Origin: a virus
Direction: 5' to 3' (one strand)
IMG/VR virus record: IMGVR_UViG_3300047368_000187
Location: 1-25,434 of that record
Length of the DNA stretch: 25,434 bases
Shown: positions 1 through 5,711 of the stretch, in pieces
Layout: every line of letters begins with the position of its first letter
How positions within the stretch are numbered: the first letter of the stretch is position 1
Notes under the pieces: model-generated
What the model saw: the letters and a program-made list of their open reading frames with translations, nothing else
Database searches by the model: none
What the model was told of the DNA's origin: nothing
Made by a program: the position numbers and the translations under genes

Positions 1-2254
1 CAAAAGCCATTTCGGTAATGCCTTGCTCGGCAAGACGATTAGCCACCATGCGACACATTGTTGCATCTAACGAATGAACGATATTAGGCGCCGCAGCGCC
101 CGCCATTTTAGACGGCTGTATTTTATCGGTAGGTCTTCGTAGTCGACGCATCCAGTTATCAAAGGTGCGCACTGGGGTATCTTTTAACACCACGTACTTT
201 TGTTCAACGAGACAACCATCAGGCGTTTTCCACGTTAGGCTACGCTGTTGCTTGGCGAGTACTGTGGCGACCTCGCGGAAGTAGTCCATGATCTTGACCG
301 CTTCTACCACCACCGACACGCGCGCTTCGACTATCCAATCGCGCATGTAGCCGGCAAGCTTGTGCCTAGACTGTATGGGCGTCAGTCCCTCAAACTCTGC
401 GGTCTTGGGAATCGGTAGTCCATCGCAATGACGATCAGCCACTAGCTGTTCTCGTATGCCTTCGCGAGTAACGCCATACGCTGTTGTCATGACAGCACGC
501 TTCACAACCTTGCGAGCTTTTGCTTCGTGCTGCATTAGTGTGTCCCATGACATAGCGACCGCCTTCATCTCCGTAGAGAACGTGCTGTCCGACAAGTGCG
601 ATTTGATTATTGACTGCACGGATCGAGCGACCTCCACGTAGAGGTCTTGCCTGGTCGGCGCAGACGTGCAGTTCGTCTTTTCCGCACCGACTTGGTCCTT
701 TCCCAAAAGCGAAAGGATCTGTAGTCCGTTACACGTACCGTCTACTGCGATCGGTATATGGCTTACGAAAGCTGTTGGGTCCGATGACCGTAAAGCGCGC
801 ATAAGCTCCATACACACCGCATAGAATGAAGCTGGCTCGTCCGCTCGGGCGCACAGTGCTAGGGCGACCTTATCGTCGTCAAACTTTAAAATTTGCGGTA
901 CGAGTTCGTCGATAAAGTCCACCCGCTCAGACAACGACAATTTGTCTTTGCCGTAGCAGTTCGCCGCATGGATCATCAAGGCGTTTAGTCCGTTTTCACC
1001 AAGCTGTGTACCGTTATAGAAACGAATCAGCGCTTTGCTAATATCGTCGCCCTGGTTAGTAAGCATTTGGTTTGACGGATAAAGACGGCCCCTAAAATCA
1101 AAGCTGTGAGGTTGCCAGAAGGGCTGACCACACAGCTCTTGTGCGTGAAGCATCTGACGACGGAACGTAATCGCCTTCGAGTTTTGAGACACAAATCGTG
1201 CGCTTTCGTCTTGAAATTCCTGACGTGCGGCCGCTTGGTCTGACTCGCTTAATGTTTCCCACAAATGCTTTGGTAGACGTTGTGGTTTCTGTAGCGGAAC
1301 CTGTGGCGCTAGTTGAGGGTTGCGTAGCAGGAATCCGCGAACTTCGTCGTTGATGTCCCAGGCAGTCCGTTGGATGGTGTTAAGCGCTTTTATTGCTTCG
1401 GGCGATGGCGTCAACTTATGAGGATGCCACTCAGTTCTATATACAGAGTGTTGCACCATGTAGTAGCCGCCCTCAAGCCGTCCGCTCTCTTGATTTATTG
1501 ACCAGTCTCTTGGGGGAACGCGCATTGGTTTTTTAACGGGCGATGATGTTGCGGCGAGGGCGTGTAGCGAATCGACGTCAGACAAAAAATCATCTGTCCA
1601 ATAGACTGTTTGCGCTTCGGCTTTACCTCGGCTACCTGTTTGCCGTAGCTCAATGATGTTGGGGTGCGTTAGGGTCAGGCAGTCAAGAAGCACGGCACCA
1701 ACACTCAACAACACTTTCTTTTTTTCCCAGGCTTCGTCTAAATTTAACGACTCTTTGATCCGCTTTTCTAAATTGGTGATAAAACGCTTGTGTTGGACTT
1801 TGCTACTTAATACGTGCGCGTTTTTCTTCAGGAAACGAGTTGCGTATTTTCGGTCTTCTGAGACCCATCTCGTAAATCTAATTTGATGGATGTAGGCCAT
1901 GCCGACGGCAATAGCGACTTGTTGATAGGTAGGCGCTTTGCTACCTGATAGTTGCTGCATTGTAGTTGTAACGACAGTGATCGCGCCTTCGAGCGGGTCA
2001 GTCATAGGTAGTAGACGTTGCCAATCTTGCTTTTGCCCAGGCTGAAACAGTTTTGCTTCAGCTTCCTCTTGCCGTTGTCTGATGGCTTCTGCCAGTGGTT
2101 CTGCTAAATCGAAAAGTAAACGCTGACCTACCTTTGTATCTTGTAGGTCTAACTTCTCAATACTTTCTAGATACGCTTGCTCGGCTTCAGAATACATCTT
2201 TGCCTCCCACAAACACTCTACTAACTCGTAATCACTTGGAGTCGTACCGCTCAT
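1..2254 (-). CDS. T7-type single-subunit RNA polymerase, 3' end cut by window edge
   Basis: Phage DNA-directed RNA polymerase, which would transcribe phage genes from its own promoters. Translating the minus strand from the ATG at 2254 gives 751 uninterrupted codons to the left edge. The Shine-Dalgarno is AGGA in GGCAGGAAACT-ATG. Palm and fingers motifs of the T7 family appear in order: FDFRGRLYP (T7 DWRGRVYA), VDGTCNGLQ with Asp505 (T7 D537), RKVVKRAVMTTAYG with Lys585 and Tyr593 (T7 K631 and Y639), WKTPDG near 679, and APNIVHSLD with His727 and Asp730 (T7 D812). The Lys-Tyr spacing of 8 equals T7. The window stops just before the expected HDSFG motif, so perhaps 50 residues are missing. The stretch matching the T7 specificity loop (about 680-705) is shorter and unlike T7, so a different promoter is expected. 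Divergent from the repressor-integrase operon. Confidence 0.96.
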   Translation of the reverse strand, partial: MSGTTPSDYELVECLWEAKMYSEAEQAYLESIEKLDLQDTKVGQRLLFDLAEPLAEAIRQRQEEAEAKLFQPGQKQDWQRLLPMTDPLEGAITVVTTTMQQLSGSKAPTYQQVAIAVGMAYIHQIRFTRWVSEDRKYATRFLKKNAHVLSSKVQHKRFITNLEKRIKESLNLDEAWEKKKVLLSVGAVLLDCLTLTHPNIIELRQTGSRGKAEAQTVYWTDDFLSDVDSLHALAATSSPVKKPMRVPPRDWSINQESGRLEGGYYMVQHSVYRTEWHPHKLTPSPEAIKALNTIQRTAWDINDEVRGFLLRNPQLAPQVPLQKPQRLPKHLWETLSESDQAAARQEFQDESARFVSQNSKAITFRRQMLHAQELCGQPFWQPHSFDFRGRLYPSNQMLTNQGDDISKALIRFYNGTQLGENGLNALMIHAANCYGKDKLSLSERVDFIDELVPQILKFDDDKVALALCARADEPASFYAVCMELMRALRSSDPTAFVSHIPIAVDGTCNGLQILSLLGKDQVGAEKTNCTSAPTRQDLYVEVARSVQSIIKSHLSDSTFSTEMKAVAMSWDTLMQHEAKARKVVKRAVMTTAYGVTREGIREQLVADRHCDGLPIPKTAEFEGLTPIQSRHKLAGYMRDWIVEARVSVVVEAVKIMDYFREVATVLAKQQRSLTWKTPDGCLVEQKYVVLKDTPVRTFDNWMRRLRRPTDKIQPSKMAGAAAPNIVHSLDATMCRMVANRLAEQGITEMAF

Positions 2255-2300
2255 AGTTTCCTGCCCTCTGCTCTCGCGCCCCTAGTCGCTTGTTATTAAG

Positions 2301-2328
2301 AATTGTTGTTGATTGTTGTTTGTTGCAA
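2301..2328 (-). promoter_or_regulatory. CAA-rich unstructured leader of the RNA polymerase gene
   Basis: On the minus strand this reads as a run of CAACAA/AACAA units lying about 50-75 nt upstream of the polymerase start codon. Such sequence has little folding potential. It may keep the ribosome entry region open next to the strongly structured element immediately upstream. The function is inferred from composition alone. Confidence 0.3.
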
Positions 2329-2405
2329 GAAGTCCTACAGGACTGCCAGTACGGTTAGTACCGTATAGTTACCTCCCCTATAAGTAACCTTTTGGCAGAC
2401 TTCTT
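2327..2405 (-). promoter_or_regulatory. Cloverleaf-like nested inverted repeats upstream of RNA polymerase
   Basis: Nested complementary arms are visible. The outer stem is AAGAAGTC (2327-2334) with GACTTCTT (2398-2405). A second stem is TGCCA (2344-2348) with TGGCA (2393-2397). Inside it are a hairpin TACGGT-TAGT-ACCGTA (2350-2365) and a hairpin GTTAC (2368-2372) with GTAAC (2384-2388). A further hairpin AGTCCT-AC-AGGACT (2331-2344) competes with the outer stem. Drawn out, this is a multi-branched fold in the 5' leader of the polymerase mRNA. The loop of one arm reads TTATAGGGGAGG on the minus strand, which resembles both a Shine-Dalgarno and the initiation region of T7-class promoters. It could be a regulatory RNA, an origin or a promoter element. 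Confidence 0.45.
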
Positions 2406-2502
2406 CTTACGGTCAACGATTCAGTCAACGCGGCCACTATGAGCTCATCGAGAAAACCTAGGCAAGTTTATTTTAGCTTTTCCTTAACAATGCGACGAAA
2501 GG

Positions 2503-2548
2503 TGTCGTGTTTAGCGACAGGGCGGACTTTAGTGACACAAGCACGACA
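2503..2548. promoter_or_regulatory. Candidate repressor operators
   Basis: Two direct copies of TTTAGYGACA lie at 2510-2519 and 2528-2537, 18 bp apart. They are flanked by an inverted pair TGTCGTG (2503-2509) and CACGACA (2542-2548). The first copy also sits in a small palindrome, TGTCG-N7-CGACA (2503-2519). Their position between the divergent polymerase and repressor genes, just upstream of the repressor promoter, is where operators for the CI-like protein would be expected. No binding evidence is available. Confidence 0.3.
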
Positions 2549-2577
2549 AAACAGACAAATGAGTCATACAGCAGTAT

Positions 2578-2606
2578 TTGATATGTATATATACCTTTGT
2601 TATATA
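2578..2606 (+). promoter_or_regulatory. Sigma70-type promoter for repressor-integrase operon
   Basis: A -35 box TTGATA (2578-2583), a 17-bp spacer and a -10 box TATATA (2601-2606, continuing into TATAAT at 2605-2610) lie about 50 bp upstream of the repressor start. The surrounding sequence is A+T rich. This suggests the lysogeny genes are read by the host polymerase rather than the phage enzyme. Confidence 0.45.
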
Positions 2607-2654
2607 TAATGGAGGCTTACAAACACAACGCGATATCAGTCTAGGAAGGCACAA

Positions 2655-2996
2655 ATGAACGCGAGTAAGAAAGTCGGTAACGGCAATAGACCGCATAAAA
2701 CGACTACAGAAAGGCGCAAGCGCTTAGGGGCGATAATCAAAGAACAGCGCCAAGCACAAGGTTACACTCAAGCACAGTTTGCCCGGTTAGTTGGGCAAGA
2801 ATACTTCACAATGATCAGCCAGGTGGAACAGGGCGTAGTGCGCATACCACCGCATGACACTGATAAGTGGGCTTTAATGTTAGGCGTAGACACACAGGCG
2901 TTTGCGCAAGAGTGCGTAAAGGCGTACGAAAGTCTTGAGTATTACCACGCGATCTTTGGATCGAACGCAGAGGCGCCTTTTACAGGTAAAAAATGA
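2655..2996 (+). CDS. XRE-family (CI-like) transcriptional regulator
   Basis: A 113-residue DNA-binding protein with a central helix-turn-helix of the XRE/Cro-CI type, roughly residues 22-78. The second helix is TQAQFARLVG (38-47) and the recognition helix is FTMISQVEQG (51-60). The N-terminus is basic and the short C-terminal tail has no LexA-like peptidase, so RecA-driven self-cleavage is not expected. The Shine-Dalgarno is AGGAAGG ahead of the ATG. The stop codon overlaps the integrase start as ATGA, so the two are translationally coupled. Being first in the integrase operon and divergent from the phage RNA polymerase, it is most likely the lysogeny regulator. A direct excision or integration-control role is an alternative. 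Confidence 0.85.
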   Translation: MNASKKVGNGNRPHKTTTERRKRLGAIIKEQRQAQGYTQAQFARLVGQEYFTMISQVEQGVVRIPPHDTDKWALMLGVDTQAFAQECVKAYESLEYYHAIFGSNAEAPFTGKK

Positions 2997-4054
2997 AGGT
3001 ATACAAAGACAATAAGGGGCGTCACGGTAAGTGGCGCGCTCAAATAAACGGGCGCTGGAAGACTATAACAGCTACCACAGAGGAATTTGCTGTAGTTGAG
3101 GCAGAGCGTTTACTGAAAGAGGCTGCCATTGTTACTCAAGGTGCGTGGCTGTCGTTGGTAAAACAGTACTTACGCTACAAAGAAACTAAAGACCCCAATC
3201 AAGCAACAAGACCGAAGTGGCGCCAAACGAAGTTAGAGCTTGGCGTCTTTGCGCGGAAGTTCGACACGCTTTGTGATCCTCGTAACGTGCAGATGGATCA
3301 CTTCCCGTTATGGTGGGATGAGCTGACACGCTATCAACAAGACGCGGTCAAACCTGAGTTTAATCGCTTTATGAAATGGGGGTTGCTACGGCGCCACTTT
3401 GTTTTAGATACAAACCCAGCCCCGTTGCTCGATAAGAAAGAGCAGCCGGAAAAGCAGCGAATGAGACTTACAGTAGAAAACTATAGGCTCGTGCTCGACG
3501 AAGCTATAGCTAGGGGCTACAGGGCTTTGGCTTTAGCCATACAATTTAGCTATGCAACTACAATGCGCCGCGCTGACATACTTAACCTTACTTTTGACAA
3601 CATACAGGATGGCGGTCTCAATGTTGTGGTCGGTAAATCTAGCGCGCAGAGAGGTGACGTAAATGCTGTACGGTTGCGCTGGGATTTTACTGAGCACCCG
3701 CATATTTTAGAGCTAGTAAAACAGTGCAACTTACTGTCACTAGAGCATGACAACTGTCCTTACCTAATTAGTCAGCCGGGTCGCCCATCAAAGCATAAAG
3801 AACACCTGTATCAGATGATTCATAGAGAGTGCTCAGAGCAATTTACAGAGTGTAGTAAAGCTGTGCATCCAGGCGCTGACAACTATCCGACATTTCATGA
3901 AGTACGATCATTGGCGGGTGCTATGCTAGAAATGCAGGGTGTCGAGGTTGAGGAAATACGTTCTGTAATGGCGCATACCGATAGTAAAACAACAGCGTTG
4001 TACCTTGCCGGCCACGCACGTCGCTTTTTGTCCGTTAAGGTCAGCAATCAGTAG
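2993..4054 (+). CDS. int: Tyrosine-family site-specific integrase
   Basis: A 353-residue tyrosine recombinase that would integrate and excise the phage. The C-terminal catalytic domain (about 155-345) shows the expected residues: Arg192 in TTMRRADILNL, a possible Lys215, His302 and Arg305 in FHEVRSLAG, His328 in VMAHTDSKTT, and the nucleophile Tyr337 in ALYLAG. The His328-Tyr337 spacing of 9 is normal for the family. The N-terminal part (residues 1-50) resembles an arm-binding domain and is followed by a helical core-binding domain (50-150). It is the second gene of a two-gene operon with the regulator. It is followed by 205 bp holding repeated TTGTAC motifs and an anticodon-arm palindrome (its likely attP), then by a tRNA-Gly gene. 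Confidence 0.95.
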   Translation: MKVYKDNKGRHGKWRAQINGRWKTITATTEEFAVVEAERLLKEAAIVTQGAWLSLVKQYLRYKETKDPNQATRPKWRQTKLELGVFARKFDTLCDPRNVQMDHFPLWWDELTRYQQDAVKPEFNRFMKWGLLRRHFVLDTNPAPLLDKKEQPEKQRMRLTVENYRLVLDEAIARGYRALALAIQFSYATTMRRADILNLTFDNIQDGGLNVVVGKSSAQRGDVNAVRLRWDFTEHPHILELVKQCNLLSLEHDNCPYLISQPGRPSKHKEHLYQMIHRECSEQFTECSKAVHPGADNYPTFHEVRSLAGAMLEMQGVEVEEIRSVMAHTDSKTTALYLAGHARRFLSVKVSNQ

Positions 4055-4075
4055 TAATTATAGGAGTTATATATA

Positions 4076-4233
4076 TTTTGTACGGCAGCAAAGGACAACT
4101 TGTACCCCCTTTGTACCGTACAAAAACCCAATAGCGCGGGAAAAAACTTACAGTAAAACAGTATGTTAAAAGGCGTTTTTGTACCCACAACCTTGCCAAG
4201 GTTGTAGTTACAACCGTTTTTATACCGTTGTAC
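4076..4233. other. Putative attP region with repeated integrase arm-type sites
   Basis: The 205 bp between the integrase stop and the tRNA contain no gene. TTGTAC occurs five times on the plus strand (4078-4083, 4100-4105, 4111-4116, 4179-4184 and 4228-4233) and once inverted as GTACAA (4118-4123). Four of the plus-strand copies and the inverted copy lie to the left of the palindromic core at 4186-4204, and one plus-strand copy lies to the right. The first copies are spaced 22 and 11 bp apart, close to whole helical turns. A 10-bp inverted repeat, TTTTGTACGG (4076-4085) with CCGTACAAAA (4116-4125), encloses part of the set. This is the layout of an attP with arm sites on both sides of a core. 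The assignment is by pattern only. Confidence 0.55.
4186..4204. repeat. Putative attP core: tRNA-Gly anticodon-arm palindrome
   Basis: CACAACCTTGCCAAGGTTG contains the loop and stem of a tRNA-Gly(GCC) anticodon arm (CAACC-TTGCCAA-GGTTG). It is part of a perfect 9-bp inverted repeat around one central base (4187-4205). Thirteen bases, ACCTTGCCAAGGT, recur exactly in the tRNA at 4288-4300. Tyrosine integrases that use tRNA genes often cross over in the anticodon loop, with the symmetric stem as core-binding sites. Outside the arm the flanks do not match a tRNA. The arm GGTTGTA (4200-4206) can also pair with TACAACC (4209-4215), giving competing hairpins. Confidence 0.55.
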
Positions 4234-4259
4234 TGTAGTTGTTTTAGGCCAAAAGATAA

Positions 4260-4335
4260 GCGGGAATAGCTCAGTTGGTAGAGCGCCACCTTGCCAAGGT
4301 GGAGGTCGCGAGTTCGAACCTCGTTTCCCGCTCCA
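4260..4335 (+). tRNA. tRNA-Gly (anticodon GCC), complete with encoded CCA
   Basis: A 76-nt cloverleaf. The acceptor stem is GCGGGAA with TTCCCGC. The D arm is GCTCAGTTGGTAGAGC. The anticodon stem CCACC/GGTGG encloses the loop TTGCCAA, with anticodon GCC at 4293-4295. The T arm is GCGAG-TTCGAAC-CTCGT with one G-U pair, followed by discriminator U and CCA. It closely resembles the enterobacterial tRNA-Gly(GCC) as I recall it, differing mainly in the anticodon stem. It lies downstream of the integrase and putative attP, and only 2 bp from the stop of a convergent phage gene. It may replace a host tRNA-Gly broken by integration, or may itself be the attachment site. Confidence 0.96.
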
Positions 4336-4337
4336 CA

Positions 4338-4529
4338 TCACAAAAGGCCATTTGAAACTAACTTTAAATGAGCGACTACCGACTGGTAAATGTAGGTCGG
4401 TATCGCGCGTCGCCCAGACTTCCACGCGCAATACGAACCAGTGTAGTTGACACCTAGTAAACGAGCAGTCGCGACAGCGCCGCCCGTTGCCTCCTCCAAA
4501 GCTTCTAGGTTTTGTACCGCATCACCCAA
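4338..4529 (-). CDS. Small Cro-like / HTH domain protein (non-ATG start)
   Basis: About 63 residues with the pattern [38 protein letters not shown], split here as [14 protein letters not shown] and [18 protein letters not shown]. It resembles small phage helix-turn-helix proteins in which an LGV...Y..W.sGRR.lP core is common. The start I prefer is TTG at 4529, about 9 nt after the strong GGAGG inside the end of the preceding gene, giving an 8-nt overlap. An in-frame ATT at 4532 fits the same site. An ATG further upstream at about 4559 would overlap the neighbour by 38 nt with poor spacing. It is the last gene of the leftward operon and converges on the tRNA. A DNA-binding role, perhaps at the attachment region, is inferred. 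Confidence 0.6.
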   Translation of the reverse strand: MGDAVQNLEALEEATGGAVATARLLGVNYTGSYCAWKSGRRAIPTYIYQSVVAHLKLVSNGLL

Positions 4530-4734
4530 AATTAACTCCCTCCGGTTTCCAGTTTTCATAAACCTGCTTTGCCTCTTTCCCCATGCCTTGCTCTTGCAAG
4601 CCCAACATGCACTCTCTAATTTGAGAAATCTGAGCTGCTCCTTTTTTCCACACTCTATGGTCGTCACTAAAACTGTAAAACCAATCGTGTGCTGAACAAA
4701 GTTCGCGCAACTGATCTAGCGTAAATCTTGACAT
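4522..4734 (-). CDS. Hypothetical protein (70 aa)
   Basis: A 70-residue soluble protein (MSRFTLDQLRELCSAHDWFYSF...) with no signal or membrane segment and no family I recognise. It has a strong Shine-Dalgarno, ATAGGAGG, ahead of the ATG, so it is very likely expressed. It follows a 55-bp gap that carries a nested inverted repeat and overlaps the small HTH gene downstream by 8 nt. The two form a pair at the end of the late leftward gene cluster. Confidence 0.7.
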   Translation of the reverse strand: MSRFTLDQLRELCSAHDWFYSFSDDHRVWKKGAAQISQIRECMLGLQEQGMGKEAKQVYENWKPEGVNFG

Positions 4735-4751
4735 TTTTTCCTCCTATCGTT

Positions 4752-4793
4752 TTGACTATCACGAATAGTGATATAGGAGTTTACTATAGTCAA
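4752..4793. promoter_or_regulatory. Nested inverted repeats in the gap after the lysis genes
   Basis: An outer stem TTGACTAT (4752-4759) with ATAGTCAA (4786-4793) encloses an inner hairpin TATCAC-GAATA-GTGATA (4757-4773) that shares its first three bases. The element overlaps the stop codon of the membrane-protein gene and sits between two leftward genes. It lacks a U-tract, so it is not a standard terminator. Its plus strand contains TATAGGAGTT (4772-4781), which also occurs at 4059-4068. It may be a phage promoter, a processing site or an operator. Confidence 0.35.
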
Positions 4794-5257
4794 CTTTCCA
4801 GAGACGCAATCAGGAAAATTAGGCCCGCAAGAACACTGCATAAAAAGACGAGCAAAGCTAAGTCAGCAACGTTTCTTCGTAACTCTAGTTGCTTGTAAAC
4901 CTGCTCCTCACGTTCGCGTTTTATCTTAGCTTTCAAGGCTCTAAATTCTGATAAACCATCGGCGCCGTAGTGTAGGTTAATTATTTCAAGAATGGCTTTT
5001 TGCTGCGCCTTTACAGACTGCGAAGCAGCAAACGCTTTGATGGCTTCACTCTCTACGGATTTTGAAAAGACGACTTTTTTTAGAAACGGTACTTTGTGTT
5101 GCTTTTGGTCTGCTTGATAAAGGACATCGCTTGCTGAGGAGTACCAGGTTGCAATCTGAGACATGACCTGGTGGGCATCTTTACCTTGCTCACATAGGTA
5201 TTTCACGCCGGCAAACGCCTGTGAGCAGGCAGCAGCGGCGGCAGCTATTTCTAACAT
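4790..5257 (-). CDS. Tail-anchored membrane protein of the lysis region, function unknown
   Basis: 155 residues. The N-terminal half is alanine-rich and helical. A charged segment (about 104-128, KAKIKREREEQVYKQLELRR) precedes one C-terminal membrane span (about 130-152, ADLALLVFLCSVLAGLIFLIA), with five residues after it. It lies 31 bp downstream of the lysozyme, with AAGGA as Shine-Dalgarno, so a lysis role (holin-like or spanin-like) is plausible. However, a single C-terminal anchor is not the usual i-spanin layout, which has an N-terminal anchor, and no lipobox partner is seen. From memory, proteins of similar architecture occur in other marine phages without assigned function. It is the only obvious membrane protein next to the endolysin. 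Confidence 0.75.
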   Translation of the reverse strand: MLEIAAAAAACSQAFAGVKYLCEQGKDAHQVMSQIATWYSSASDVLYQADQKQHKVPFLKKVVFSKSVESEAIKAFAASQSVKAQQKAILEIINLHYGADGLSEFRALKAKIKREREEQVYKQLELRRNVADLALLVFLCSVLAGLIFLIASLES

Positions 5258-5288
5258 TTGGGCTTCCTTTAGTGATCATAACGCCTGC

Positions 5289-5711
5289 TCAATCCGCAAA
5301 CATCATGTCGGCTAAACGTATGGCTCGCCCCTTAACTTGCCCCGCCCATTTACTTGATAACATTTGTACCTTTGCTTCTGCGTAGTCACCATCAAGCAGT
5401 GCCTGTTTAAAAAGCTTAAAAGTACGTAATCTATTGATGCCTAAATTAAAGGCCATGTTGATCAACACAGCCTGCCGTTTGATAGTTAAGCTTGCAAATG
5501 CCGTGTCACCTAAAAACTTACGTGCATCGCCTGCCGCTATCACTACATCGTTACGGAGTAGGTGTTCGGCTTCACTTTTGGTAATGCCGTTCGTGCCTAT
5601 AGCTCTGCCGTAGCCAATGGTTAGCACTTCTTCTGTGCAGTGGTATGGCATAAGCGACAAGCCTTCGTCGGTTTTTATCTGTTCAGTTGCTATGTCTATT
5701 GCTTCTACCAT
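5289..5711 (-). CDS. T4-type lysozyme endolysin (GH24)
   Basis: A 140-residue muramidase that would cut the beta-1,4 link of peptidoglycan at lysis. The N-terminus carries the GH24 signature DEGLSLMPYHCTEEVLTIGYG: Glu16, Cys25 and Thr31 sit at the positions of T4 Glu11, Asp20 and Thr26. Cys in place of Asp is known in the family, for example in P1 Lyz. Cys25 is the only cysteine, so a disulfide-caged SAR mechanism is not possible. No signal or SAR segment precedes the domain, so export would need a holin. The C-terminal half has the family pattern RQAVLINMAFNLGINRLRTF and KWAGQVKGRA. The start overlaps the upstream tail gene by 7 nt. Confidence 0.93.
   Translation of the reverse strand: MVEAIDIATEQIKTDEGLSLMPYHCTEEVLTIGYGRAIGTNGITKSEAEHLLRNDVVIAAGDARKFLGDTAFASLTIKRQAVLINMAFNLGINRLRTFKLFKQALLDGDYAEAKVQMLSSKWAGQVKGRAIRLADMMFAD

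Noticed and set aside
456-1886. Short plus-strand open frames at 456-641, 610-804 and 1653-1886
   Set aside because: They lie antisense to the continuous T7-type RNA polymerase reading frame, have no recognisable domains and no convincing ribosome sites.
4076-4125. Inverted repeat TTTTGTACGG/CCGTACAAAA as an integrase terminator
   Set aside because: The loop is about 30 nt, there is no U-tract after a GC stem, and the arms contain the TTGTAC motif repeated elsewhere. Arm-type integrase sites explain it better.
4041-4431. Minus-strand open frames covering the putative attP and tRNA
   Set aside because: They run through the tRNA gene and the repeat-rich attachment region, with no family resemblance and no proper start context.
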